DNA of 64,000 bases, taken from Bacteroidales bacterium. GTDB taxonomy: Bacteria > Bacteroidota > Bacteroidia > Bacteroidales > F082. A program made the position numbers and the translations under genes. Every line of letters starts with the position of its first letter. Within the stretch, counting starts at the first letter, position 1. The stretch spans positions 62,001-126,000 of the forward strand of contig JAQVLA010000004.1 of the NCBI GenBank assembly GCA_028704385.1. Direction: 5' to 3'. Shown here one piece after another: positions 34,328 through 44,200 of this stretch. The notes beneath the pieces were generated by a model. It worked only from the letters and a program-made list of their open reading frames with translations, had not been told where the DNA came from and did no database searches.

Positions 34328-36310
34328 TCAATCGTTTAGAACCGGCAAAAACGCAAAATGACTTGAATAATAAAGCATTTGTGCGGTAAAATCTTCTGGA
34401 CAACTTATTCGTATATCTTCAATCCTTCCCCTGTCGCAAATCTTCTGGAGTTGAGGATTTATAAAACCTGCAAAGGGTGCTATGCCCAATTTTTTCCACC
34501 TTTCCAGAACTTCCTGATGAAGCTGTTGGTCAACTTTTACGCCGTAACCTTCAACCAAAGCTTTGGCTGCCTGATAATCGCCTTCTGACTTGATTCGCTG
34601 TACTTCGCGTAACAACTCACCAACAAGCTTTCTGGTTTGCTCGTAATCATTGATGCGGAGATACGTTTTATCATTGATTACCAGCATTTCAATGATCCTT
34701 TCGGGAGCGGCCTTTTCGAACACCCATTTCGCTATAAGCTGTCTGTTGCGCATATGGCTTTCTTCCAGTTGTTGGCCGGGTTCCAGGCGCACCAGTTGAC
34801 GCATCAATCCGTTGAGAAAAAAGCTGTCATATTCAGCTTTACCGGTTTCAAGGTTTTCCATAAATCCTTCTTCGATAAGCTTTTCGTCCAGCATATAATA
34901 CAGCGCAACCAGATCGGCACGAGCTTCTTCCAGGGTGTTGGCATAACTTTTCAGGCTTTCTTTAGGGCTTGGTACGCCGGGGATTAGCTGTCCGCTGCCA
35001 TGACCAATCACTTCATGAAGTCCGGTATGAATTTTGGAAGCCAGTGCGCCATATTTTTTGATTCTTTCCTGTTGTTCAGGCAGATAAAATTCTTCAATTG
35101 AGCCTGTACTTTGAGAAGCATTTTCGTAGGCATCTTCGATATTTGCCAATGAAACAGATTTTGATCCGTATCTTTCTCTGATCCAGTCGGCATTGGGCAG
35201 GTTGATGCCGATAGGAGAGGAGGGGCTGCAATCGCCGCTTTCGACGATCACCTGTATCACTTTGTAACTCACGCCTTTCGGGTCTTTGCGTTTGTGTGCC
35301 TCATCAATCGGAGAATGAGCCTCGAACCAGGGAGCCAGCTCGCTGATTTTTCCAAAACGCTGCGTGGCTTCTTCATCTCTCATCGAAAGCACAGCTTCGA
35401 AAGTGGCATGTCGTCCCAACGGATCGCCATACACTTCGATAAAACCATGCACCAGATCAATCACTGAATCAGTGTCCTGAACCCAAAGCTTGTTGTATTC
35501 GTTGAAGGTTTTCAAATCGCCGGTTTCGTAAAATTGAATCAGTTTTTCGAGTATGGCTTGTTGTGCTTCGTTTTCAGCATAATCTTTTGCTTTTTCGAGG
35601 AGCACAACAATTTTGCGGATTGCTTTTCCGTAGCGTCCATCCGATTTGTAAACTTCTTCTTTTATCTCACCATTCCTTTTTACTAATCTGGTATTCAAGC
35701 CGTGCCACAAGGGTTCATTTTCATCAGGCTGTATTTTCCTGGCATAAAAATCCTCTGCTTCCTGCTGGTTTACGCCATCATAAAAATTGCAGGCTGATTG
35801 GGCCACATGATCAGCTCCTTCGTCCTGATATAGTCTTTTTGGGGCGATTACAGGATTGAAAATGATGTCAGTAAGCCAAGTAACAAACTCTTTTTTTGAT
35901 TGATGGAGAGGAACCGGAAGTTGTGATTCATCCAGACTGTTCAAAGCGTTTTTTAACCAGTTTTCGGTACAGGCCGGAAAAAATTTATCCATCGAATAGT
36001 GATGATGGATACCATTCGAAAACCAAACTCTCTTGAGATAGGTAACAAATTGGTTCCAGTTTTCATCCGTTTTTTCACCTTCGTAATGCTGATAAACAGC
36101 TTCCAGGCTTTTACGAATAATGAGATTGTATTTATAGTTTTGATCATAGATCAAATCGCGCCCGGCCAGTGCAGCCTGATATAAATGCCAGACAAATATT
36201 TTCTGGTTCAGGCTGAGATTTTCGAAGCCATTGATCTGATAACGTAAAATGCGGATATCGGCAAATTGTTCTGTTTGCCACATGAAGTCTTTTACAGTTT
36301 CGTTTGACAT
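34328..36310 (-). CDS. Dipeptidyl peptidase III (M49)
   Basis: A 660-residue zinc peptidase without a signal peptide. The M49 motif HEVIGHGSGQ (HExxGH) and the second motif EEARADLVALYY provide the zinc ligands and catalytic Glu. It removes dipeptides from the N-terminus of short peptides in the cytosol. The start is placed at 36310 (MSNETVKDF), because a -7 promoter box (36332-36339) covers the earlier in-frame codons. Confidence 0.93.
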   Translation of the reverse strand: MSNETVKDFMWQTEQFADIRILRYQINGFENLSLNQKIFVWHLYQAALAGRDLIYDQNYKYNLIIRKSLEAVYQHYEGEKTDENWNQFVTYLKRVWFSNGIHHHYSMDKFFPACTENWLKNALNSLDESQLPVPLHQSKKEFVTWLTDIIFNPVIAPKRLYQDEGADHVAQSACNFYDGVNQQEAEDFYARKIQPDENEPLWHGLNTRLVKRNGEIKEEVYKSDGRYGKAIRKIVVLLEKAKDYAENEAQQAILEKLIQFYETGDLKTFNEYNKLWVQDTDSVIDLVHGFIEVYGDPLGRHATFEAVLSMRDEEATQRFGKISELAPWFEAHSPIDEAHKRKDPKGVSYKVIQVIVESGDCSPSSPIGINLPNADWIRERYGSKSVSLANIEDAYENASQSTGSIEEFYLPEQQERIKKYGALASKIHTGLHEVIGHGSGQLIPGVPSPKESLKSYANTLEEARADLVALYYMLDEKLIEEGFMENLETGKAEYDSFFLNGLMRQLVRLEPGQQLEESHMRNRQLIAKWVFEKAAPERIIEMLVINDKTYLRINDYEQTRKLVGELLREVQRIKSEGDYQAAKALVEGYGVKVDQQLHQEVLERWKKLGIAPFAGFINPQLQKICDRGRIEDIRISCPEDFTAQMLYYSSHFAFLPVLND

Positions 36311-36331
36311 GAGCTGTTTTTGTTTAAGGCG

Positions 36332-36339
36332 CAAAACTA
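36332..36339 (-). promoter_or_regulatory. -7 box that decides the DPP III start
   Basis: TAGTTTTG on the minus strand matches TAnnTTTG and lies 21 nt before the ATG at 36310. No -33 TTTG is clear. Confidence 0.55.
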
Positions 36340-36378
36340 CTAAAGAATCTGATAGGAAAAGTGGTTTGCGGCGGGCAC

Positions 36379-36406
36379 AAAAAATGCGGGCAATGGCATA
36401 CCCGCA
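36379..36406 (-). terminator. Terminator of gcvT
   Basis: On the minus strand TGCGGG / CCCGCA pair around a 10-nt loop and are followed by six T, 17 nt after the gcvT stop codon. Confidence 0.85.
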
Positions 36407-36423
36407 CTTCGGTGAATATTTTT

Positions 36424-37512
36424 TTAGCCTTTGTAAAAAGGCAGTTTTACAATCTCTGCAGCCAGTTTTTTATCACGTACTTTGATAAAAATATGCGTTC
36501 CTAATTTGGTATGAGGTCTGCTGATATAAGCCATACCGATTCCTTTTTTAAGCATGGGCGACATGGTTCCGGAAGTCACCTCTCCAATCACCTCATCATT
36601 TTCGTTCACCACTTCGTAGTGTTGTCTTGGGATGCCCTTGTCAATCATCTCGAAAGCTCTGAGTTGCTTGTCCACACCTTCTGTTTTTTGCTTTTCGAGT
36701 AGTGGACGATCAATAAAGTCGTTGCCATCCGTAAATTTGGTGATCCAGCCCAATCCGGCTTCAATCGGACTGGTGCTGTCGTTGATGTCGTTGCCGTACA
36801 AACAGAATCCCATCTCAAGCCTTAGGGTATCTCTTGCTGCCAATCCGATAGGTTTGATGCCAAAACCTGCACCAGCTTGCAATACGGCCTTGTAGATTTT
36901 TTCAGCATCCTCATTTTTGAAATAGATCTCGCATCCACCTGAACCGGTATAGCCGGTAGTAGAGAGCAAAACGTCCTTTACACCCGCAAATTCAACCATT
37001 TTAAAGGTGTAGTATTCCATGTCGGTGATGGGAGTAGTTGTAAGCGATTGCATGGCTTCCAAGGCTTTAGGGCCTTGAATGGCCAGTTGTGAGGTGCTGT
37101 CGGAGGCATTGCTGATCTGTGCGTTTTGACTGTTGTTTTTTACCACCCAGTTCCAATCCTTGTCGATATTGGCAGCATTTACAACCAGTAAATATTTCTC
37201 AGCATTAAAGCGGTAAACCAGCAAATCATCCACAATGCCGCCTTTGCCATTCGGGAAGCAGCTGTACTGAATTTTTCCGTCAAACAGGGCAGCCACATCG
37301 TTTGAAGTGATCCTTTGCACCAGCTCGAAGGCTTTTGGCCCCTCTGCCCAAAACTCGCCCATATGCGACACGTCGAAAACACCAAGCGCTTTGCGCACAG
37401 TTTCATGTTCCACATTGATGCCTTCAAATTGAACAGGCATTTCAAAGCCTGCAAATTCAACCATTTTTCCACCCATTTCGTGGTGCATACGGTTTAATGC
37501 TGTTTGCTTCAT
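36424..37512 (-). CDS. gcvT: Glycine cleavage system aminomethyltransferase (T-protein)
   Basis: A 362-residue GcvT. It transfers the aminomethyl carbon of glycine from the H-protein to tetrahydrofolate, releasing ammonia. Typical segments are [30 protein letters not shown], the conserved Asp in [22 protein letters not shown], and [13 protein letters not shown] followed by SPIEAGLGW. Single-gene unit with its own -7 box (37577-37584) and terminator; the P and H proteins are encoded elsewhere. Confidence 0.96.
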   Translation of the reverse strand: MKQTALNRMHHEMGGKMVEFAGFEMPVQFEGINVEHETVRKALGVFDVSHMGEFWAEGPKAFELVQRITSNDVAALFDGKIQYSCFPNGKGGIVDDLLVYRFNAEKYLLVVNAANIDKDWNWVVKNNSQNAQISNASDSTSQLAIQGPKALEAMQSLTTTPITDMEYYTFKMVEFAGVKDVLLSTTGYTGSGGCEIYFKNEDAEKIYKAVLQAGAGFGIKPIGLAARDTLRLEMGFCLYGNDINDSTSPIEAGLGWITKFTDGNDFIDRPLLEKQKTEGVDKQLRAFEMIDKGIPRQHYEVVNENDEVIGEVTSGTMSPMLKKGIGMAYISRPHTKLGTHIFIKVRDKKLAAEIVKLPFYKG

Positions 37513-37576
37513 GATAATTGTAATTTACTGAAGATTAAATAATTAAATGCCCAACATGGGCGTAAGTTGTAAACTT

Positions 37577-37584
37577 CAAAGGTA
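37577..37584 (-). promoter_or_regulatory. -7 box of gcvT
   Basis: TACCTTTG on the minus strand matches TAnnTTTG. The implied leader of about 60 nt contains a small GCCC/GGGC hairpin (37547-37559). I see no glycine riboswitch in it. Confidence 0.5.
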
Positions 37585-37637
37585 GCGTTTTTTTAGATAA
37601 GAAAAATTGTACAAGTCAAACAAAGAAGGGCTTTTTG

Positions 37638-37645
37638 TATATTTG
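37638..37645 (+). promoter_or_regulatory. -7 box of the T9SS cargo gene
   Basis: TATATTTG matches TAnnTTTG, 35 nt before the ATG at 37680. No good -33 box at the expected distance. Confidence 0.45.
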
Positions 37646-37679
37646 GGCTTGAAAACAACATGATCTAAATAGCGTAATC

Positions 37680-39149
37680 ATGAAAATGAACCTCTTACAA
37701 TTGCTGCTGTTGTTTTTAGTCGGGCTTTTCATTCAATCTGCGAAAGCTCAAACAGAGCACAAGCTAATCATTCAAACCAGTATGGACGAGCCAGGTGGTT
37801 TTCTTACACCCTTGAATGGAGATCACTTTTTGCTTACGATAACCAGAGGCGAGTATGAACCTATTCCGGATGACGTAAATCAGTTTTACGATTATAACAA
37901 TATCACTTATCTTGTTTCAGATGAGTTGGAGTTGATTGATAGTCTGCACTACAATACAATAGAAGGATATGGTACGCGGATAGCGAATATCCACCCACTG
38001 CCGGATGGGAATTATCTGGCTGTGGGTCTCGCCTACGATTCTATAAGCAGTGATTTTCAGCTGTATTTGCGCTGGTTTGATGCCGGGTTGGAGCTCTCCC
38101 GGGATTCCCTGATTGGCTCATCAGCTTTCCGTGAGCGTTACCATGCTGCTTTAGTCAATTTGGCAGGCAATGTTGTGCTTGCCGGAGGATATGATGATAC
38201 GGATTCTACAGTAGCTGATCACAGATTTTTCATTGAAATGAGTCAGGAAGGAAGTTTGATACAACAGTTTACAGATACAAGTTCAATTATACGCTTTGGC
38301 CTTGTACAATTGGGTGGGGATGGAATGTATTATCAGAGTGGTTATCCTAACAAAATAATTAGACTTAATACTGATTTTACACTAGATTCGATAATTGATT
38401 TTGAGGGAGAGGTGGAAATTGAGAAAAGGGATTTTGGAGTTTTGAATGATACTACCTTTTATTATGTAGGTAATTATCTTAAACAGGGAAGCCCACCACC
38501 CATTGATAATATGGAGATGGCTTTTCAGCCTGTAAGTTGGAAAGGTGAAATCATGCCATTACATCATTTTGGAGCTGTTGACACGCTTGACTTTTATAAT
38601 AGCATGAATGTAGATGGTGATTGCCTAATTATTGCTGGTACAATAAATAGTGTAATTGAGCCGGTCCCTTCCTGGTATATGGCTAACAAACTAAATCATC
38701 AGTTGGAGTTGGAGTATCAGGTAGTATATGGAGATGGGGTTAGAAAATATCGCAGCGCAGGCACGATGCCAACTGCTGATGGTGGCTTTGTTGCAGTTAT
38801 GTCTGTATGGGATTACAATCATTATCCTGGAGCTATGATTCAGCATGATGTGGTTGTTGTACGTTTTGATGCCAATGGCCAGCTTGTAGGCAGGCTCGAA
38901 CTGCCTGCTCAACAGCTGCAATCACTGAATCTGGCACCCAATCCTGCATCAGATTTTGTACGGATAGTGGATGAGCAACATTGTTGGAAAACTGCACAGG
39001 TTTATGACCAGCAAGGCAGGCCTATTGCTGCTTTGTCTGTTGGTGATTGCAATTATTTCCAAACGGCAAAACTGAAGCCAGGAAGTTATGTGATCCAGCT
39101 GCTTGATAAAGATGGCCGGCAGGCATTTGCCAGGCTGATAAAGCAATAA
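37680..39149 (+). CDS. Secreted protein with type A T9SS sorting domain
   Basis: A 489-residue protein with a signal peptide ending QSAKAQ (24) and a C-terminal T9SS type A sorting domain (about 415-489: LNLAPNPASDFVRIVD, YDQQGRPIAAL, LKPGSYVIQLLDKDGRQAFARLIKQ). The region between is beta-rich with repeated segments such as LPDGNYLAVG, LAGNVVLAGGYD and TADGGFVAVMS, which looks like a beta-propeller of unknown ligand. It should be exported through the outer membrane and attached or released at the surface. Confidence 0.85.
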   Translation: MKMNLLQLLLLFLVGLFIQSAKAQTEHKLIIQTSMDEPGGFLTPLNGDHFLLTITRGEYEPIPDDVNQFYDYNNITYLVSDELELIDSLHYNTIEGYGTRIANIHPLPDGNYLAVGLAYDSISSDFQLYLRWFDAGLELSRDSLIGSSAFRERYHAALVNLAGNVVLAGGYDDTDSTVADHRFFIEMSQEGSLIQQFTDTSSIIRFGLVQLGGDGMYYQSGYPNKIIRLNTDFTLDSIIDFEGEVEIEKRDFGVLNDTTFYYVGNYLKQGSPPPIDNMEMAFQPVSWKGEIMPLHHFGAVDTLDFYNSMNVDGDCLIIAGTINSVIEPVPSWYMANKLNHQLELEYQVVYGDGVRKYRSAGTMPTADGGFVAVMSVWDYNHYPGAMIQHDVVVVRFDANGQLVGRLELPAQQLQSLNLAPNPASDFVRIVDEQHCWKTAQVYDQQGRPIAALSVGDCNYFQTAKLKPGSYVIQLLDKDGRQAFARLIKQ

Positions 39150-39215
39150 GCTGAGATTTAAGTCTGTTTAACAATTGATTTGGGGCTTAAAGGTTCGTCA
39201 TTATCAGCATAATTG

Positions 39216-39223
39216 TAGTTTTG
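39216..39223 (+). promoter_or_regulatory. -7 box of the GATase-like gene
   Basis: TAGTTTTG matches TAnnTTTG, 12 nt before the ATG at 39236. Confidence 0.5.
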
Positions 39224-39235
39224 TAGCCAAAATTG

Positions 39236-40519
39236 ATGTTGATGAACTTCATTCGCAACTATAGTAAACTTATCCTTATCCTTTTGTTTTTGATGCCGGG
39301 AATTTCCAGGGCGGCTTATTTGCTGATACCCATGGACGAAACCCAAACCAATCACCTAAAAGCTTATGGCGTAGCTTATTGGGTACTCGAAAAAGAGATA
39401 GAAATCAGCTGGTTGCTTAATTACCGTGGTGGAAGTTACCTTATCCCGCATCATCCCTTGTTCGAAAAGGAATGTAAGCTGCGCAATGTGAGTTATCAGG
39501 TGATAGCCGATGTGCAGGCAGCTGCCATTTTGCAGGATATTGCCGATCCGGGCAAGAATATGGACGAGATGAAATTGCAGAAAGTGCCGCGTATTGCTGT
39601 TTATTCACCCAAAAACAAGCTTCCGTGGGATGATGCCGTAACGCTCGTGCTCACTTATGCCGAGATACCTTATGACATTATTTACGATGATGAGGTGCTC
39701 TCGGATGTGCTGCCGATGTATGATTGGCTTCATCTGCATCATGAGGATTTTACAGGTCAGTTTGGTAAGTTTTGGGCACGTTACAGGCATTTTCCGTGGT
39801 ATCAGGAAGATGTGCAACAGCAACAGCAAACGGCTGAGCGGCATGGCTTTCAAAAGGTTTCCCAACTCAAGCTTGCTGTGGTGAAAAAAATCAGGGAATT
39901 TGTCGCGGGTGGCGGCTATATGTTTGCCATGTGTTCGGCCACAGATAGTTACGATGTGGCTTTGGCCGCAGATGGGCTGGATATCTGTGATGTGATGTTT
40001 GATGGCGATCCCATCGGATCGGGCCATACACAATTGCTGAATTATGATAATTGTGTGGCCTTTACGGATTTTAAGGTTTCGACCAATCCTCAGGAATATG
40101 AAATTTCAGATATTGATGTAACCAATTACAGGTCAAGGAGTATCAACGAAATCAATGATGTGTTTAGCTTGTTCGATTTTTCCGCTAAATGGGATCCTGT
40201 GCCAACCATGCTAACTCAAAACCACGAAAAGCTGATCAGAGGTTTTATGGGCCAAACCACGGCTTTCAACAAAGACCTGGTGAAATCGGAGGTGATCATT
40301 TTGGGGGATAATATTGCTTTTAATGAAGATCGTTATATTCATGGGAATTTTGGCAATGGTTTCTGGACATTTTTTGGAGGCCACGATCCGGAAGATTATC
40401 AACATCTGGTTGGCGACCCGCCTACCGAGCTGGATATGTTTCCCAATTCACCCGGCTATCGCCTGATCCTGAATAACATTCTGTTTCCGGCAGCCAAGAA
40501 GAAAAAGCAAAAGACTTGA
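39236..40519 (+). CDS. Exported conserved protein with GATase1-like domain
   Basis: A 427-residue protein with a signal peptide ending GISRA (about 27). Related Bacteroidota proteins are, as I recall, often labelled asparagine synthetase B, but none of the AsnB features (N-terminal catalytic Cys2, ATP-PPase SGGxDS) is present. The segment VAGGGYMFAMCSATDSYDVALAA (about 225-245) resembles the nucleophile elbow of class I glutamine amidotransferase-like folds, with a possible catalytic Cys. The C-terminus is basic (AAKKKKQKT). The start could also be 39242. No reaction is assigned. Confidence 0.65.
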   Translation: MLMNFIRNYSKLILILLFLMPGISRAAYLLIPMDETQTNHLKAYGVAYWVLEKEIEISWLLNYRGGSYLIPHHPLFEKECKLRNVSYQVIADVQAAAILQDIADPGKNMDEMKLQKVPRIAVYSPKNKLPWDDAVTLVLTYAEIPYDIIYDDEVLSDVLPMYDWLHLHHEDFTGQFGKFWARYRHFPWYQEDVQQQQQTAERHGFQKVSQLKLAVVKKIREFVAGGGYMFAMCSATDSYDVALAADGLDICDVMFDGDPIGSGHTQLLNYDNCVAFTDFKVSTNPQEYEISDIDVTNYRSRSINEINDVFSLFDFSAKWDPVPTMLTQNHEKLIRGFMGQTTAFNKDLVKSEVIILGDNIAFNEDRYIHGNFGNGFWTFFGGHDPEDYQHLVGDPPTELDMFPNSPGYRLILNNILFPAAKKKKQKT

Positions 40520-40574
40520 TGTGGTTTGTGTTGGGTGAGCAATAAAGAATAGTTACGCGAAAGGCATCTCGACT

Positions 40575-40622
40575 TCGCTCGATGACCTCTTCGCTCGATG
40601 ACCTCTCAGCTTGATGACCGCT
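40575..40622 (+). repeat. 16-bp tandem repeat, three units
   Basis: Two identical units of TCGCTCGATGACCTCT are followed by a third with changes (CAGCTTGATGACCGCT). Confidence 0.8.
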
Positions 40623-40669
40623 CCGCTACGATTAAAAAAAAGCATTTTTGTTAGTTTTAGTAATAATGA

Positions 40670-40699
40670 GCCAATGCCAAAGCCAACGCCAATGCCAAC
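40670..40699 (+). repeat. Hexamer tandem repeat GCCAAN
   Basis: Five consecutive units GCCAAT, GCCAAA, GCCAAC, GCCAAT, GCCAAC, followed by a degenerate one. Confidence 0.8.
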
Positions 40700-40736
40700 G
40701 CCTCACTCAGCCAAAAGCCTAAAAAAAAGAGCCAAG

Positions 40737-40785
40737 TAAAAAGGAAAAAGTAAAAAGGAAAAAGGAAAAAGGAAAAAGGAAAAAG
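40737..40785 (+). repeat. Heptamer array AAAAAGG/AAAAAGT
   Basis: Seven consecutive heptamers, five of them AAAAAGG and two AAAAAGT, making a purine-only tract on one strand. Confidence 0.85.
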
Positions 40786-40897
40786 TTGTTGTTGCTTCGT
40801 AACAGGAATAAAAAAACGAAAATAATGATTTATAGGTTAATATTAGCCAAAAGCTCCCGCTTAGCGGGACAAGTAGCCAAAAGCTAAGAGCCTCTTC

Positions 40898-40941
40898 AAA
40901 AAAAATCCCCCGCCAGCATAAGCCAACGGGGAGATTTTTTT
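40898..40941. terminator. Terminator after the PID-CTERM-like gene
   Basis: CCCCG / CGGGG with an outer AATC / GATT extension and one bulged base, a 14-nt loop, and A-runs and T-runs on both flanks, so it can act on both strands. It follows the minus-strand small gene. Confidence 0.75.
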
Positions 40942-40963
40942 GGGGGGATGAACTATGATGGAA

Positions 40964-41200
40964 TTAGTCCTCCAGTTCTTCTTTCTGGTCTTTCCAGTAT
41001 TGATATACCTTGCGACCGCCATAGGCAGCTCCCAGTGTCAGTAGTATGGCAAGGCCGGAGCCAATAGGAGCGTTTCCGCCAACAGGGCCGCCGCCTTCAC
41101 CAGGATCTTCAGGCGGTTCAGGCGGGCCTTGTGCCAGCAGGGCAGTGCTTGCGATGGTTAAAACTGTAATTAAACTGAGTTTAGCAATTATCTTTTTCAT
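40964..41200 (-). CDS. Small protein consisting of signal peptide, linker and PID-CTERM-like sorting tail
   Basis: A 78-residue protein. Residues 1-23 are a signal peptide (ending LLAQ) and 24-43 are a Pro/Gly/Glu-rich linker. Residues 44-78 are a C-terminal module: NAPIGSG, a hydrophobic helix (LAILLTLGAAYGG), then a basic/charged end (RKVYQYWKDQKEELED). This tripartite tail resembles the PID-CTERM type of sorting signal known by annotation in Bacteroidota, with Gly where Asp is usual. Almost nothing else would remain after processing. It follows the subtilase gene by 11 nt on the same strand. Its tail is paralogous to that of the broken gene at 45113-45440. Confidence 0.75.
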   Translation of the reverse strand: MKKIIAKLSLITVLTIASTALLAQGPPEPPEDPGEGGGPVGGNAPIGSGLAILLTLGAAYGGRKVYQYWKDQKEELED

Positions 41201-41211
41201 GGTTTTGATGT

Positions 41212-44200
41212 TTATCGGATGACAACTTTTTGATTTGTTACGCTAAGGTTGCTACTTAGCCGCACGATCAGCACCTGATCGAGTGGCAGTTCGCTCACGC
41301 TCGTGCTACCAGTTCCATTCAGCTTTTTGCTGTAGAGCAACCGCCCTTGTAAGTCGAATACTTCCAATTGTGCCGGTGCATCCGCAAAATGACTTAAAAA
41401 AAGCATTTGTTCAGCCGACCAGATGCGGATGTCATTAGCATTACTGAGTTCATCCGTACTGGTAACACCCATAAACCAAAGCGTAAACCGTAGCGGATCA
41501 TTATCCGTTTCATGAATAAAGCGATAAGAGTTTTGCTCGCGCAGGTCGATGCGGACTCCGGTAAGCAGGTCTTCGAGGAAGATCGTTACCCAATCGCCGA
41601 AACTTTCCATGCCCTGCACCTCAATAACAGCCTCACCAGCTTCGCCCCTTTCAAAGCCAACTTCCATCACATAAGTCTCAGCAGAATAAGGGATGCTGTT
41701 GATGCTCAGCTCCGTTTTATCGGGTGTAAGGGAATAAATATTGGGAGCAGTATTCCAGTTTTTAAATTTGAGGGCATCATATTGCCCGTCGAAATCAATG
41801 CTGCTTTCTGGCAGGTATCGCACTACGATCTCATCTGTAAAATCGCCACTGTGTGCAAACAAGCGGAGGGTTTCAGTTTCTTCTGTTGTATTTTTATAGA
41901 ATGCCTGACTGTTATGCACCCTAACCTCATTAGTCATAGAAAGTGCTGGAGCAGCAGCATTCGACTGCACAAAGAAAGCCTGTCCGGCAGGGATGTAGCG
42001 GGAACCGCCATTGGCACCAGTACCATTAACATACGAAGCCCAAACGACATTGATGTCTTCACCATTTCCGGTTGATTGTGCCGTATTATAAATATAAATG
42101 GCATTATTCATATTCGTCTTGGTCCAGCCGCTTGCCGCATCCCAGTCAATAGCCGAAGGGTAGGGGTTGGGTACCAGATTATAGTTAAATGGTACGCCAT
42201 ACTCTACCGCTGTAGCAAAATTGCCATTGTTGGCTTTTCCGGCAAAATCGTAGGTGATATTATCGTTTGGATAGTAAAGCAAATAGCCTTCATCCACCTC
42301 CAGTGGTGTGGTAGTGGAAGTACCCATGGATACATAATCCTGTATGGCAAAATCAAAGCGATACAGGTAGGAACCCATGAACAGGCCGGTTTGCGGATTG
42401 CTGCCGGCAGTTAAAGGCACCGAAACGGTGTGGTATTTGGCATTGGCTGTGTTGGCATCACCGCTTAAGTAACGCTGAATGGTCATATCCACATCAGCGG
42501 TGTTGTGCAGCAGTGAAGCTGTTCCGGTAGCATCAGATTGAAGGAATAAGGCAGCTGTGCCGGCCTGGTTATCGGTAGTAGCAATAACCGTCAGGCTTTT
42601 TGTTGGCTCAATTGTAACACTATTGCCGTTTTCAATTAAAAGGTTGTCGAGAGTGAGGTTGGCGTCAATAGTGAGGTCGCCCACAGCAATGGCATCTGTG
42701 TTAGCTGCTACATTTGAGAAGTTTGTTGTGATACTCAGGTTATTGAAATAGGGTTGCCGCTGATCCCCTGATGCAAGTCCACTGGCATAAAACCTTACCG
42801 CATCCGGAGCTCCTGCCACAGCAATCGTTTGGTCATATGTTTCGCTGCCATCTCTTCCTGTTCCATAAACGCGTAAGTTACCGTTTGACACATACTCAAA
42901 GTTGAGCGTCATTAGGTTGGTGCCATAATTATTGAACATTGGATTTCCATTAATGGTAATCGCACTGCTCCCTCCCATATTAATATTTATAATTTGTGCG
43001 CCTGAAGTGCCTTCAGTATAGAGATTGATGCCTTTATTACCTTCACCATTACTATCCCAGTTCACAGCCCAATCAACACTAAAAGTACTGCCTATGCTTA
43101 ATGGCCCGGCAAAAGTACGATCTGCATTTGCATAATTGCCATTATCATCAGGATTAGCATACAGTCCAAATGAAGGGTTTGTCATACCTGTTATTCCAGC
43201 TATTGAGGGATCACCTGTGAAATGACCAGCAAATCCACCATTCGTTCCTGAACTTAATACCCAATTGCCAAAACCATTTCCCTCATTACTTCCATTAGTC
43301 CAGCTACCTCCGTAATTTGAGGAATTATCTGAGGCATTAAACAGGTAAGTATAATCAAAATCCTCATTACCGGTAATAATCAGGGAGTAGTTCTGTGGGC
43401 TGCTTAGAGTGCCCTTGTGGTTGATTGTCAGGGTATAAATGGCTCCTGCCACTGGTGAAGCAATATTGATCACTTCTATATTATCCCTGAAATTATCGCC
43501 TGTAGTGGCCACATTGGCTGGATTGGCCGGATCTAAAATGTATGGGGAGCTAATTGTACCACCCGCATCTGTAAGGCGCATATCGAGGTCGTTTACCAAC
43601 ATCAGATCAGGTGGATCTAATGCAATGGCAACAGGCGTTCCGGGCACGTCATTCCAAATAATTGTGGCTTTAAGAGGAGCGTTGCCTGTGGCTTTCACCT
43701 TCATATTGACTGATTGTCCATCAGCCAGCGTATTTTCGTAGATATGCACCGGCGAAGCAACCTGATCGGTCATGATAGCAGCTGCAGCTTCTGTATTCAT
43801 TAGCCCCCAGCCATAAATATAATCTGGCCCGGCATTCCCAAGATCAGTAGCGGTATGCAGAATCAATCCTTTCATAGTGGCTGAACGCAAAGCTACACCA
43901 GGATGCAGATTTTCCTGATGTTCCAGCAGCAAACCTATTGAACCACTCACCATAGGACCTGACATGGAGGTACCATTTGAGTTTGCATACTGATCGATAC
44001 CAGCACTATGAGTGGAAAGCACAGTTACTCCCTTTGCTACGATATCTGGCTTAATGCGACCATCATCAGTTGGTCCCCAGCCGCTGAAGGATGACATGGC
44101 ACTTGCAGCCGATACTGCACCAACCGTCATAATATTTTTCCCAACACCACGGTGTCCAATACAATCGAATCCACTTGCACCACCATCAAGATCGCGTGAT

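Larger units (their letters stand above)
40520..40963. other. Gene-free, repeat-rich spacer
   Basis: No gene is visible in these 444 bases. They hold a 16-bp repeat (40575-40622), a hexamer repeat (40670-40699), an A/G-rich heptamer array (40737-40785), several copies of AGCCAAAAGC-like words (40708, 40847 and 40875 areas), and a terminator (40898-40941). Confidence 0.8.

Noticed and set aside
37513..37584. gcvT leader considered as a glycine riboswitch
   Set aside because: Only a small GCCC/GGGC hairpin is present; the two-aptamer glycine riboswitch signatures are missing.
40575..40785. Tandem arrays considered as a CRISPR array
   Set aside because: Units are 6, 7 or 16 bp with no unique spacers and no cas genes nearby.
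41512..42414. Two plus-strand open frames opposite the subtilase gene
   Set aside because: They are antisense to the beta-rich part of the protease and have no homology-like pattern.
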